Source: Micromonospora yangpuensis
GTDB lineage: Bacteria; Actinomycetota; Actinomycetes; Mycobacteriales; Micromonosporaceae
Direction: 5' to 3'
Assembly (NCBI RefSeq): GCF_900091615.1
Contig: NZ_FMIA01000002.1
Coordinates: forward strand, 3,410,001 to 3,474,000
DNA length: 64,000 nt
Shown here: positions 1 through 8,388 of the stretch, piece by piece
Layout: each line of letters starts with the position of its first letter
How positions within the stretch are numbered: position 1 is the stretch's first letter
Position numbers and translations under genes: made by a program
The notes under the pieces: model-generated
Database searches by the model: none
What the model saw: the letters and a program-made list of their open reading frames with translations, nothing else
Told to the model about the DNA's origin: nothing

Positions 1-817
1 TGATCACCACCCCGACGAACCCGTACGTGCGCGTCGGGTCGTGCGCCGGACGCAGCTCCAACGGCATCTGGTACGCGTCACCGAGGTCCAGCCGCTGCAC
101 GTGCCGGCGGCTGGCCAGATCCCAGACGTGGATCGCGTGCCCGTAGCGGCGGCCCAGCAGCAGCTCACCGACGATCCCATCCTCGATCATCGACGGGGTG
201 CCCCATTCGCTGGTCACCAGCACGTCGTGGTTGAGGTGCCACCAGAAGTCGTACGCGAACTCCTGCGGCCCCCGGTCGGACTCCCACGCCCCGCGTACGT
301 CGAAGCTGGTGTGGTCGAGCACCGCGATGCCGCCGGGGCCCTCGGCACCGTCGGCGCCGCCCAGCGCGGAGACGTAGATGCCGTCCGGGCCACAGTGCAC
401 GGTGTGCGGCCGGGAGTAACCGGCCCGCTCGGCCAGCTCCCGCGCGTCGATCACCTTGACCACCGTCGGCGTACGCGGGTCGGGCCGGGTGTCGACGACA
501 TGGATCCGGGACGACCGCAGGCCGGGCACGATCAGGTAACGCCGCTCCACGTGCGGGTGCGGGGCGGTCGGGCAGAGCGCACTGCTGCACGCGTTCCAGC
601 CGAAGTGGTGGACCTCGTCGCCGGTGTACGGCAGGTCGGTCCAGCCGACCACCCGCCCGTAGTCGGGGGAGTCGGGGTCGGTGTCGAGCACCACGATCGC
701 GTCGGGGCGCTGCGCGCTGCGGTCGAAGGCCGCCACGTAGGCGAGCTTCTCGGCAGGTGCGGTCGCCGCCAGCCGGGGGGAGGGGTAGAAGGTCGGGTCG
801 GGGGTCCAGCGGGTCAT
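1..817 (-). CDS. Selenium-binding protein / methanethiol oxidase family (SBP56), 3' end cut by window
   Basis: Reading the minus strand from an ATG at 817 gives a protein beginning MTRWTPDPTFYPSPRLAAT, and the frame stays open to the window edge. Segments such as ERRYLIVPGLRSSRIHVVDT and WEFAYDFWWHLNHD-like stretches match the SBP56 beta-propeller family, whose bacterial members oxidise methanethiol to formaldehyde, sulfide and peroxide. A GGAGGA ribosome site lies four bases upstream. The gene starts 16 bases after the ABC ATPase gene ends, so it is very likely the last gene of the sulfonate-type transporter operon. About 270 of the usual 450-470 residues are visible. The metal and active-site residues in the C-terminal part cannot be checked. 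Confidence 0.85.
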   Translation of the reverse strand, partial: MTRWTPDPTFYPSPRLAATAPAEKLAYVAAFDRSAQRPDAIVVLDTDPDSPDYGRVVGWTDLPYTGDEVHHFGWNACSSALCPTAPHPHVERRYLIVPGLRSSRIHVVDTRPDPRTPTVVKVIDARELAERAGYSRPHTVHCGPDGIYVSALGGADGAEGPGGIAVLDHTSFDVRGAWESDRGPQEFAYDFWWHLNHDVLVTSEWGTPSMIEDGIVGELLLGRRYGHAIHVWDLASRRHVQRLDLGDAYQMPLELRPAHDPTRTYGFVGVVI

Positions 818-833
818 CGGTCCTCCGGTCGGG

Positions 834-1565
834 TCAGGACGCGGGTACGCCCAGGCGGTCGAGCAGATGGCGACGTAGTACGCCGAAGGCCTCGGCATCG
901 GGGGTGCGGGTGGTACCGAGCGCGACGGTCACCTCCTCGGCGATCACCCCGCCGTCGAGCAGCAGCACCCGGTCGGCCAGCAACAGCGCCTCCTCCACGT
1001 CGTGCGTGACCAGCAGCGCGGCGAAGCCGTGCTCGGCACGCAGCCGACGCAGCAGCGCCTGCATCCGCAGCCGGGTGAGCGCGTCGAGGGCGCCGAACGG
1101 CTCGTCGAGCAGGAGCAGGTCGGGCTCACGGACCAGCGCACGGGCCACGGCCACCCGCTGGGCCTGCCCGCCGGAGAGTTCGGCGGGCCAGGCCCGGTGC
1201 CGGTCGGCGAGCCCGACCTCGGCCAACGCCCGGTCGACCCGGCCGAGGACGTCCGGACCGGTCAGCCCGAGTGCGACGTTGGCGGCCACCCGCTTCCAGG
1301 GCAGCAGCCGGTGTTCCTGGAACACCACGGCGGCCGTACCGTGTACGGTGGTCTCACCGGTGGCCTCCCGGTCCAGCCCGGCGAGCACCCGCAGCAGGGT
1401 GCTCTTGCCCGAGCCGCTGCCGCCCAGCAGCGCGACCACCTCGCCGGGGGCGATCCGCAGCTCGACGCCGGCCAGCACCACGGTCGGCCCGAACGCCCGG
1501 CGTACCCGGTGGGCGGTCAGCACCGGCGCGGACCTGCTCAGCTCGCCCGTAGTCCGCGTCGCCAC
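834..1565 (-). CDS. ssuB: Sulfonate-type ABC transporter ATP-binding protein (SsuB-like)
   Basis: A 243-residue ATPase of the nitrate/sulfonate/taurine importer class. The Walker A motif LGGSGSGKST lies at about residues 47-56, the Q-loop VFQEHRLLPW at 81-90, the signature LSGGQ at 130-134 and Walker B LLLLDEP at 150-156. The H-loop LLVTHDVEEAL follows. The Q-loop sequence with RLLPW is typical of SsuB/TauB proteins. The start is a GTG whose gene overlaps the 3' end of the permease gene by 28 bases, indicating translational coupling. It should energise uptake of an aliphatic sulfonate or a related organosulfur compound; the exact substrate cannot be read from this subunit. Confidence 0.9.
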   Translation of the reverse strand: MATRTTGELSRSAPVLTAHRVRRAFGPTVVLAGVELRIAPGEVVALLGGSGSGKSTLLRVLAGLDREATGETTVHGTAAVVFQEHRLLPWKRVAANVALGLTGPDVLGRVDRALAEVGLADRHRAWPAELSGGQAQRVAVARALVREPDLLLLDEPFGALDALTRLRMQALLRRLRAEHGFAALLVTHDVEEALLLADRVLLLDGGVIAEEVTVALGTTRTPDAEAFGVLRRHLLDRLGVPAS

Positions 1566-2374
1566 GAGAGCGTCCTCCTCTCGACCACCCGAAGGGCCAG
1601 GTCGGACGCCAGCCCGAGCAACGCGTAGACGAGCAGCCCGAGCACCACCACGTCGGTCTGGCTGAACTCACGGGCCTCCATCATCAGGAAGCCGATGCCG
1701 CTCTGGGCGTTCACCTGTTCACCGACGACCAGGCTGAGCCAGGCGGCCCCGATGGCCAGTCGCAGGCCGAGGAAGAGTGCCGGCAGCGCGCCGGGCAGGA
1801 TGACGTGCCGCAACCGGGCGAGTTGCCCCAGCCCGCAGGTACGGGCCGCCTCGACCAGTCGTTCGTCGATGTCCCGGATGCCCGCGTAGGTGTTGAAGTA
1901 GATCGGGAAGAACGCGCCCAGCGCGACCAGGGTGATCTTCAGGGGCTCGCCGATCCCGACCCAGATGATCAGCAGTGGGACGAGCCCGAGGTGGGGCAGC
2001 ATCCGGGCCATCTGCACGGGTGGGTCGACCAGGTCGTCACCGAGTCGCAGCAGGCCGGCCAGGCCGCCCAGGAGCAGGGCGAGTCCGCCGCCGATCAGCA
2101 GGCCGAGACCGGCCCGGGCGAGCGAGTCGAACAGGTGGCCGGCCAGGGTGCCGTCGCGGGCCAGCCGCCATCCGGTGTGGAGCACGGTGCTCGCCGCCGG
2201 CAGCTTCTCCGCCGGCAGCAGACCGGAGCGGGCGGCCAGCTCCCAGCCGGCGAGCAGCAGCGCCGGACTGACGGCTCGCCGCCACCGCCGCCCCGACCGG
2301 GTCGGTCGGGCCGCCGGGGCTGCCACGGCGGCGGGGGTCGGCAGGGGCGACCGGGCCAGCGTCGTGCCGCTCAC
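1538..2374 (-). CDS. ssuC: Sulfonate-type ABC transporter permease (SsuC-like)
   Basis: A 278-residue inner-membrane permease with about six hydrophobic segments. It carries the BPD_transp_1 EAA-loop region around EAARTCGLGQLARLRHVILP. I chose the GTG at 2374 because it overlaps the TGA of the upstream binding-protein gene as GTGA. The longer open frame upstream of it is only an out-of-frame shadow of that gene. The N-terminal 30 residues are Pro/Ala/Arg-rich before the first membrane segment. It pairs with the ATPase downstream and the lipoprotein upstream to form a complete importer. Confidence 0.9.
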   Translation of the reverse strand: MSGTTLARSPLPTPAAVAAPAARPTRSGRRWRRAVSPALLLAGWELAARSGLLPAEKLPAASTVLHTGWRLARDGTLAGHLFDSLARAGLGLLIGGGLALLLGGLAGLLRLGDDLVDPPVQMARMLPHLGLVPLLIIWVGIGEPLKITLVALGAFFPIYFNTYAGIRDIDERLVEAARTCGLGQLARLRHVILPGALPALFLGLRLAIGAAWLSLVVGEQVNAQSGIGFLMMEAREFSQTDVVVLGLLVYALLGLASDLALRVVERRTLSWRRGLRAS

Positions 2375-3351
2375 CCGAGCACCTCGGCGTACCGGTCGTC
2401 GAGGCGGGACCGCAGGTCGACCGGGCCGGGGATGAGGTCCAGGGCGACGAAACCGTCCGCGATGGCCTGTAGTTCGTCGCCGATCGCGGGGGTGAGCGGA
2501 GCCAGCGGCTGGGCGCTGCGCGCCAGGGCCCGGTGGGCGGTCTCCTCGGGGATCTTCAGCTCCGGCGCGAGGACCCGGGCGCGCTCGTCGGGGTGGGCGA
2601 TGCCCCAGTCGGTGACCTCGCGGTAGGTGGCCAGGAAGGCGCGCAGGGCCTCCGCCCGGTCCTTGAGCACCCCGGGCGCGGCGAGCAGGTACTCGCGGTT
2701 GCTGGCCAGACCGGTGGCGTCGGCGAGTACCCGCACCTCGGGGCGCTCGGCCAGGGCGAAGTACGGGTCCCAGATGATCCAGGCGTCGACCTGCCCGTTG
2801 TCGAACGCCGGCCGCCCCTCGGCCGGCTTGAGGTACCGCACCTCGATGTCGGTCAGGGTCATCCCGTGGGCCGCCAACAGCTTCACCAGCAGCCAGTGCA
2901 CATTGGAGCCCTTGTTCAGGGCGACCGTGCGTCCTTTGAGGTCGGCGAAGCTGCGGTACGGGCTGTCGGCCCTGACCAGCACCGCCTCGCCCCGGGGCAC
3001 CGGCGCGGAGCTGCCGACGATCGAGAAGGGGATCTTCGCGGCGGCGGCGAAGACCGGTGGCGCCTCGCCGGTCTGCCCGAGGTCGATCGAACCGGCCTTG
3101 AGCGCCTCGGTCAACGCCGGACCACTCTCGAACAACGACCACTGCGCCTCCGGGGCGGCGTTTCGCGCCTTGACCAGGCTCAGACCGCCGAACCGCTGGT
3201 AGCCGATCCGCAGTGGCCGGTCACCAGCACCACCGGCGTCGGCGTCACCGCAACCGGTGAGGCCGACGGTCGCGGCCAGCGCCACGATGGTGAGCAGGGC
3301 CGTGACCAGGCGGTCTCGGCGGGCGGGGCGGCGGGTGGCGACGGTATGCAT
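2371..3351 (-). CDS. ssuA: Sulfonate-type ABC transporter substrate-binding lipoprotein (SsuA-like)
   Basis: A 326-residue periplasmic-type binding protein. It has an Arg-rich N-terminus, a hydrophobic stretch and a lipobox VGLTGC giving a lipidated Cys at about residue 34. The mature part begins PLRIGYQRFGGLSLVKA, and the stretches GSIDLGQTGEAPPVF, GRTVALNKGSNVHWLL and DAWIIWDPYFALAE are hallmarks of the SsuA/aliphatic-sulfonate family. It is the first gene of a four-gene minus-strand operon. Sulfonate is the most likely ligand class, but sulfate esters or other organosulfur compounds are possible. No sulfonate monooxygenase gene is visible in the window. Confidence 0.9.
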   Translation of the reverse strand: MHTVATRRPARRDRLVTALLTIVALAATVGLTGCGDADAGGAGDRPLRIGYQRFGGLSLVKARNAAPEAQWSLFESGPALTEALKAGSIDLGQTGEAPPVFAAAAKIPFSIVGSSAPVPRGEAVLVRADSPYRSFADLKGRTVALNKGSNVHWLLVKLLAAHGMTLTDIEVRYLKPAEGRPAFDNGQVDAWIIWDPYFALAERPEVRVLADATGLASNREYLLAAPGVLKDRAEALRAFLATYREVTDWGIAHPDERARVLAPELKIPEETAHRALARSAQPLAPLTPAIGDELQAIADGFVALDLIPGPVDLRSRLDDRYAEVLG

Positions 3352-3418
3352 GGACGTGCTCCTCGGGTCGGCCGTGCCGAGTCGATCGCATCGACAGATG
3401 TCGGCGCGGAAGCGTACT

Positions 3419-3446
3419 CTACTAACCCGATAGGTTTTATGAGTAG
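3419..3446 (-). promoter_or_regulatory. Candidate operator upstream of the organosulfur operon
   Basis: Nested inverted repeats lie about 70 bases upstream of the ssuA start. The inner arms are AACC (3424-3427) and GGTT (3433-3436) around CGATA, and the outer arms are CTACT (3419-3423) and AGTAG (3442-3446). The segment is AT-richer than its surroundings. Its place at the head of a sulfur-acquisition operon suggests a repressor or activator site for a sulfur-status regulator. The regulator is unknown and the function is inferred. Confidence 0.35.
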
Positions 3447-3473
3447 CCCGTTTTCGGGCCGATCCCGCTGCGG

Positions 3474-4364
3474 TCAGTACCGCAGCGGCTCGGGGCGCTC
3501 CCGCAGCGAGTTGAAGACCTGCCCGGGTACGCGTACCCGGTCGTCGGTGTCGAAGAGCTCACGCAGCTCGGCGAAGGAGCTGTCCGGGTCGCGGCCGAGC
3601 GCGGCGAGCCGGTCGAAGAAGGCCAGCTGGTCGTCGTCGAGCCACTGGTCGGGCTGCGGCTGGGCGCCCCAGACGTCCCACGGCAGCAGCTCCACCCTGT
3701 TCAGCGCGGCCAGGTCACGGACCACGTTGCCGGCGACGTACCAGAGCCCGTGCAGGTCGACGAACCCCACGCCGAACCGGTCGGGGTCCTGCTCCTGCCT
3801 GCGGCACTGGATCCAGGCGTCGCCGGCGACCAGGAACTGGTCCCGGGGCATGTCCAGGATGTCGTGGTCGACACCGAGCGTCGCCCGCCACACCTCGTCG
3901 AGCTGCGGATCGGCCAGGGCCCACCGTTCCTCGGCCGCGTTCCAGTACTCGCAGACCCAGTGGTCCTCGAAGTGCGGCGGGTTGAAGTACGCCCCGAAGC
4001 CGCACCGGGCGCGCGCCGGGACGCCCCGGGAGCGCAGCAGCGACACCAGCAGCAGTACGTAGTGGTGGCACCGCCCGACCAGGCGCTGCGGCACCGGACG
4101 CGCCACGGCCAGCGGCCGGTCGTCCAGGGCCAGTACGGCGTCGAGCTTCTCCTCGGTGCTGCGCAGGTGGATCTCGTCGGCGCGGTGCGGGGGCACGTCG
4201 AAGCCGTAGAGGTCGGCAGCGGCCACGTCGTAGACCACCAGGTGCTGGACGATCCGGACCAGCCCGCCGACGTCGTCGGGCAGGCCGACGAAGCTCTGCG
4301 CGTGTCGGCCGGCCGGAACCGTCGCCGTGGGGCGGGCGTAGAACGAGAGAATGTCGCGATCCAT
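3474..4364 (-). CDS. Transglutaminase-like domain protein
   Basis: A 296-residue protein without signal peptide or membrane segments. The central transglutaminase-like core shows the expected Cys-His-Asp order: C99 in GRCHHYVLLLVSLLRSRGVP, H135 in HFEDHWVCEYW and D152 in WALADPQLD. Proteins of this fold are Cys proteases, amidases or crosslinking enzymes; the substrate here is unknown. It starts at an ATG at 4364, with AAGGAG about eleven bases upstream. A short GC hairpin (3446-3459) lies just beyond its stop. It is probably a single-gene unit, divergent from the membrane-protein gene that begins at 4600. Confidence 0.7.
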   Translation of the reverse strand: MDRDILSFYARPTATVPAGRHAQSFVGLPDDVGGLVRIVQHLVVYDVAAADLYGFDVPPHRADEIHLRSTEEKLDAVLALDDRPLAVARPVPQRLVGRCHHYVLLLVSLLRSRGVPARARCGFGAYFNPPHFEDHWVCEYWNAAEERWALADPQLDEVWRATLGVDHDILDMPRDQFLVAGDAWIQCRRQEQDPDRFGVGFVDLHGLWYVAGNVVRDLAALNRVELLPWDVWGAQPQPDQWLDDDQLAFFDRLAALGRDPDSSFAELRELFDTDDRVRVPGQVFNSLRERPEPLRY

Positions 4365-4599
4365 GCCTGATCATGCTCCTTCGGTCCCCCGATGGGCGTT
4401 CGACCACCCTGGGTACTGATCGTCTCACCCCGCCGTGCTGGTGCCCGGTGGCCGGGCCGGACCCGGCAGAGCAACGACGAAGATGCCACCGCCGGACGTC
4501 GGCACCGATGATGGGCGTTGATGTCACCCGCCCAGCGCTGACATCGGTGGCCGATGAAGCGAGGTCGGACACCAGAGGTACCAACCGAGAGGAGAATCC

Positions 4600-5559
4600 A
4601 TGTCCGTCATGGACCGTGACCGGGTGACCGGGGCCGTCGGGGAGCCCCGTCCGGCCCACCGGGGCCGGCTGATCGGCGTGAGCGTGGCGGCCGGGTTCGC
4701 GCTGGCCGTCCTCTGGTCCTTCGAGTTCGTGGACCACGTCATCGGCGACACCGTGGCCAACGCCCTGCTGGGTCACGACGCCAAGGCCACCGCCATCGGC
4801 GGCACGTTCGCCGGAATGTTCTTCGCGTTCGTCTCCGGACTGGCCGGCACCTTCACCGCCTGCAACATCGCGATGGCCGCCTCGATCGGGCCGATGAGCC
4901 ACGCCGGTACCCGTCCCGGCGGGGAACCGAGCGGGGCGGTGCCGACCCGTACCGGCCTGCGGGTGCTGCTGCGGCCGCTGGGGTGGCTGGTGGTGGGCGC
5001 GGTGGTCGTCTCGGCGGCGTACGGCTTCGTCGGGGTGCTGCTCGGCGACCGGTTGCCCCAGCTGTCCAGCGCCACCGCCGGCGGCATGCCGGTCCGGCTC
5101 ATCCAGTCCGCCGTGGTCTTCGGCCTCGTCGGCCTGGCCTTCACCTACCTGGGGCTGGCCGTGCTGGGTGTGCTGCCCGACCCGTTCGCCCGCCGACCGA
5201 TGGCCCGGGTGGTCACCCTCGGCGCGTTGATCGGCGGGTTCCTGATCGGCCGCCCCTTCCCGCTGTTCCGCAAGCTGTTCGAGTGGGCGGTCGAGACCGG
5301 CAACCCGTTGTACGGTGCCGCCGCGTTCGTGTTGCAGTCGGTGGGCAACATCGTGTTCGTCGCGGCGCTGTTCGCCCTGCTCATCGTGGGCAGTCGGGGG
5401 CGGCTGCTGCGGTGGCTGGCCGGCTCGCCCACCCGGACCGCGGTGATCAGCGGGACCCTGCTGATCGCGCTCGGGGTGTTCACGGTGGTCTACTGGGACC
5501 TGCGCCTGCCGGCCCGGTTCGGCTTCGGGTGGTTCCCCACCCTGCCGTACAACAGTTGA
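4600..5559 (+). CDS. Polytopic membrane protein, possibly DsbD/CcdA-like
   Basis: A 319-residue protein with about seven hydrophobic segments. The second and third resemble the CcdA/DsbD type, with GLAGTFTACNIAMAASIGPM containing one Cys and small residues near a Pro. A clear GAGAGGAGA-type ribosome site precedes the ATG at 4600, and a second ATG at 4609 is possible. The Cys pair used by CcdA for thiol-disulfide transfer is not complete here, so a redox role is uncertain. I regard it as a conserved actinobacterial integral membrane protein of unknown function. No co-directional partner is adjacent. Confidence 0.55.
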   Translation: MSVMDRDRVTGAVGEPRPAHRGRLIGVSVAAGFALAVLWSFEFVDHVIGDTVANALLGHDAKATAIGGTFAGMFFAFVSGLAGTFTACNIAMAASIGPMSHAGTRPGGEPSGAVPTRTGLRVLLRPLGWLVVGAVVVSAAYGFVGVLLGDRLPQLSSATAGGMPVRLIQSAVVFGLVGLAFTYLGLAVLGVLPDPFARRPMARVVTLGALIGGFLIGRPFPLFRKLFEWAVETGNPLYGAAAFVLQSVGNIVFVAALFALLIVGSRGRLLRWLAGSPTRTAVISGTLLIALGVFTVVYWDLRLPARFGFGWFPTLPYNS

Positions 5560-5599
5560 CCCCGTCGGCTACCGCCGCCGGTCGCCAAAGGGCTGCGGC

Positions 5600-6508
5600 T
5601 CACCCGTGCTCCGGTGGCGCACCGGTGAAGGTCCGGTGCAGTCGGGCGAGGGCGGCCGCGACGTACCGGTGGTCGCCCTCGGTCAGCCCGAAGTCCAGAT
5701 CCTCGATCAGCGCGCAGCGGGCGTGGAAGGCGGCCCGCGCCACCAGGTCGCCGGCTCCGGTGCCGGTCAGGCGCGCGCCGATCCGTGCGGCGGGGGACGG
5801 GCCGAGGTCCCGGTAGAGGCGACCGAGGTCCCTCGCCGGGTCGGTGCGGGCGGCGTCGGACCAGTCGAGCACCCCGGTCAGCCGGGTCCGGTCCGCCCCG
5901 GCCAGCAGGTGCTCGGCGCCCAGGTCGGCGTGGCAGAACACGGTCGCCGGTGGCTCCGGCGGGGGAGTACGGCTCAGGAAGTCCACCACCAGGCGGTGCT
6001 GGTCCGCCGAGAGCACCGGGGTGATCCGCGGCAGCGCCGCGACGGCCTCGGCGAGGTAGGCGGCCAGCGGCTGCTCGTCCGGTTCGCCGAGGCCGGCATC
6101 GAGGGAGTGCACGGCGTGCAGGAAGTCGGCGAGTTGACCGACCAGCCGACCGGGGGTCGGGCACGGCTGGTCCAGCAGGGACGTGCCGGCCAACCGGCGC
6201 ACCACCAGCAGGCCGTCGTCGGGTGCGGCGGCCACGACCTCCGGCACCGGGATCGGCGACACCCGGGCGACGGCGTCGAGGACCCGGATCTCCCGCCGGA
6301 TCGCCGCCGGCCCGTTCACTGCCGGCCCGTCCCCGGCCGGCCCGTCCCCGGCCGGCCCGTCCGCCGCTTGCCGGTCGCGGCGGACCCGGAGCACGAACTC
6401 GCCGTCGACGTCGTACGCGAGGTGGTCGGTACCCGCGCCCAGCGGGGTGAGAACCCGTGTGCCACCTCCGCCGAGCAGTCGACCGACGACCGCGATCAGC
6501 TCCCGCAT
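5600..6508 (-). CDS. Aminoglycoside phosphotransferase (APH)-family kinase
   Basis: A 302-residue kinase-fold protein. The nucleotide-binding lobe has VLTPLGAGTDHLAYDVDGEFVLRVRRD, the catalytic loop is CHADLGAEHLL, and the metal-binding segment LDWSDAARTDPARDLGRLYRDL matches the APH pattern. The ATG at 6508 is preceded by GGGAGAG at a good distance. A low-complexity insert of DGPAG repeats follows the first beta strands and comes from a 15-base tandem repeat (6321-6365). The substrate is unknown; this family includes drug kinases but also many metabolite kinases, so resistance should not be assumed. Confidence 0.75.
   Translation of the reverse strand: MRELIAVVGRLLGGGGTRVLTPLGAGTDHLAYDVDGEFVLRVRRDRQAADGPAGDGPAGDGPAVNGPAAIRREIRVLDAVARVSPIPVPEVVAAAPDDGLLVVRRLAGTSLLDQPCPTPGRLVGQLADFLHAVHSLDAGLGEPDEQPLAAYLAEAVAALPRITPVLSADQHRLVVDFLSRTPPPEPPATVFCHADLGAEHLLAGADRTRLTGVLDWSDAARTDPARDLGRLYRDLGPSPAARIGARLTGTGAGDLVARAAFHARCALIEDLDFGLTEGDHRYVAAALARLHRTFTGAPPEHG
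6321..6365. repeat. 15-bp tandem repeat, three copies, inside the APH-family gene
   Basis: Three near-identical copies of a 15-base unit (GCCGGCCCGTCCCCG) stand head to tail. The reading frame is kept, so the protein gains a run of DGPAG units in a surface loop of the N-terminal lobe. The unit length is a multiple of three, so copy-number change would not disrupt the gene. It is probably a slippage product. Confidence 0.7.
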
Positions 6509-6669
6509 CAGCTCTCCCGTCCCGCCCACCGGCCCGGCTGCCGCGGGGCGACCTCCGGGCGGCGACGGTAACCGACGGTGACGACCGAGAACAAGCAGAT
6601 CGGCGGGAACCCCACCGGGGCCGGCAGCGACCAATGGTCGGTGGCAACGGTCGGCGGAGAGGTGGCACA

Positions 6670-7257
6670 GTGACCGGTCCAGAGTCGGCTGACGAAATCA
6701 CCGGGTATGCCCTGGCCGCGGGGCGGGGTGATCACGCCGCCGCGGCGGCCCTGGTCCGGGCCACCCAGCACGACGTACGCCGGTTCCTGACCCACCTGTC
6801 CGAGGTACGCGAGGTCGACGACCTGGTGCAGGAGACGTACCTGCGGGCCTGGCGGAGCCTGCCCGGCTTCGCCGGCCGATCGTCCGCGCGGACCTGGTTG
6901 TTCGCCATCGCCCGGCGGGTGGCCGTCGACCACGTCCGGGCCGCCGTGACCCGTCCCCGGACCACCGGTGTGGCGGACTGGCACCGCTTCGCCGACGAGA
7001 CCGGCGCCCCGGCGGCCTCCGGCCACGACGACGAGGTGACGTTGCGCAGCATCGTCGACGGGCTCTCCCCGGACCGGCGGGAGGCGTTCGTCGCCACCCA
7101 GATCCTCGGCCTGTCCTACGCCGAGGCGGCCCGGGTGTGCGGCTGCCCGGTGGGCACCATCCGGTCCCGGGTGGCCCGGGCCCGGGAGGACCTGGTCGCC
7201 GCGATGGCACCCCCGGTGGCCCGGCCGGTGCCGCTGTCCCGGCGCGGCACCGCCTGA
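6670..7257 (+). CDS. ECF-type RNA polymerase sigma factor (SigC-like)
   Basis: A 195-residue sigma factor. Region 2 is at residues 25-90, with REVDDLVQETYLRAWRSLPG and the promoter-melting part SARTWLFAIARRVAVDHVR. Region 4 is at 120-170, with LSPDRREAFVATQILGLSY and the helix-turn-helix EAARVCGCPVGTIRSRVARA. The GTG at 6670 is preceded by GGAGAGG; the open frame upstream belongs to the antisense of the kinase gene. It is convergent with the zinc-finger membrane protein at 7333-8142, which is the probable anti-sigma factor. The stimulus is unknown. Confidence 0.85.
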   Translation: MTGPESADEITGYALAAGRGDHAAAAALVRATQHDVRRFLTHLSEVREVDDLVQETYLRAWRSLPGFAGRSSARTWLFAIARRVAVDHVRAAVTRPRTTGVADWHRFADETGAPAASGHDDEVTLRSIVDGLSPDRREAFVATQILGLSYAEAARVCGCPVGTIRSRVARAREDLVAAMAPPVARPVPLSRRGTA

Positions 7258-7332
7258 CCCACCCGCCGCCCGGTCCGCGGTGCCACCCGGCGGCCCGGGC
7301 GGGGTGCCACCCGGCCCGTCACCCCGGCCGCG

Positions 7333-8142
7333 TTACGCGGCGCGGCGCTCGCTGGCCTGGGCGGAGTACGGCGGGACCAGCCGCAGCGGTGCCGGCGGTG
7401 GTGGGGCGTCGTCGAGCTGGAGCCGCCAGCGTGATCCCGACGGTCGACGCTGCTGCGGCGGCGGCCCGTTCGGACGCAGCCCCGGACGCGACAGCAACAC
7501 GGTGATCAGGTACCCCCCGACCAGAAACCCGTGACTGGCCAGCCGCTGCACGGCGACCTGGGAGGTGACCAGGTCGTTCACCGACAGCAGCAGCAGGGTG
7601 GCGACGAACGCGCTGAGCATCGGCAGCAGCCCGGCCGGCGGGGTCCGGCGCAGGGCGACGAAGACGAAACCCGCCCCGACGGCGACGTTCCAGGCGGCGG
7701 CCTCGTGCCACAGGTGCTGGCCGGTGGCGTGCACGTGGTCGGTTCCGCCCCGCGCGACCTGCACCAGACCGAGCACCAGCTGCACCGCGCCGAGCAGGCC
7801 GAGGGCGGCCCGCAGCAGCGTCACCACCCGGGGCCGCCAGCGGTCCCAGGCCAGACCCGACGCCCACCGGCCGGCCGCCGCGCCGGGCACCGGCAGCCAG
7901 GCCGGCAGCCGGCGGCGGGGCCGCACCGTCGGCGGCGCCGCCGCCAGGATCGCGTCGGTCAGGTCGGGAACCACCGGCACCACCCGGGTACGCGCCCGCC
8001 TGGTGACCCCCGCCGCCGCCTCCCACCAGCCCCGGCAGGCCGCGCAGCCGTCCAGATGCCCCTGGGCGGCGACCCGTTCGGCCGGCGTCTCCTCACCGTC
8101 CAACTGTGCCGACAGGATCTCCCGCCACTGCTCACACCCCAT
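7333..8142 (-). CDS. Zinc-finger (zf-HC2) membrane protein, probable anti-sigma factor
   Basis: A 269-residue protein. It starts MGCEQWREILSAQLDGEE and carries a putative-zinc-finger motif H-L-D-G-C-A-A-C at about residues 29-36, as in anti-sigma factors of the RsrA/ZAS type. Several hydrophobic segments follow from about residue 105 to 200, then a Pro-rich C-terminal tail. It faces the ECF sigma gene tail to tail with 75 bases between them. This is an unusual arrangement, because most anti-sigma genes lie downstream of their sigma gene on the same strand. The ATG at 8142 aligns the zinc motif correctly at the N-terminus. Confidence 0.7.
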   Translation of the reverse strand: MGCEQWREILSAQLDGEETPAERVAAQGHLDGCAACRGWWEAAAGVTRRARTRVVPVVPDLTDAILAAAPPTVRPRRRLPAWLPVPGAAAGRWASGLAWDRWRPRVVTLLRAALGLLGAVQLVLGLVQVARGGTDHVHATGQHLWHEAAAWNVAVGAGFVFVALRRTPPAGLLPMLSAFVATLLLLSVNDLVTSQVAVQRLASHGFLVGGYLITVLLSRPGLRPNGPPPQQRRPSGSRWRLQLDDAPPPPAPLRLVPPYSAQASERRAA

Positions 8143-8388
8143 GAACCGATAGTCGCTCGCCGGGGCCCTCCGGTTCCACCGCCGCGCCGGTGGGATAGCC
8201 GACAGCGACGATCTTCCCCGCCGTGGGCCTACCACCGGGGCGGACGCGGGGTACGCGCGACGAGCCGGATGGTGACGGTGGCCACGGACAGTGTTCGAAC
8301 CGGTGGCGCCCGTGCCACGTGACTATGATCGAAAACTCCGCCGACCGGGAGCGGGACGGCTCCGCCAGCGGCAGACGAGGAGACACCG

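Noticed and set aside
1538..3142. A 534-residue permease starting at 3142
   Set aside because: The first half is an out-of-frame shadow of the ssuA-like gene; the GTG at 2374 with GTGA overlap gives a normal-length SsuC.
6321..6365. CRISPR-like or regulatory iteron array
   Set aside because: The three short copies have no spacers and lie in frame inside a coding sequence.
5600..6508. Aminoglycoside resistance gene
   Set aside because: The APH fold alone does not show drug phosphorylation, and no antibiotic cluster for an aminoglycoside is nearby.
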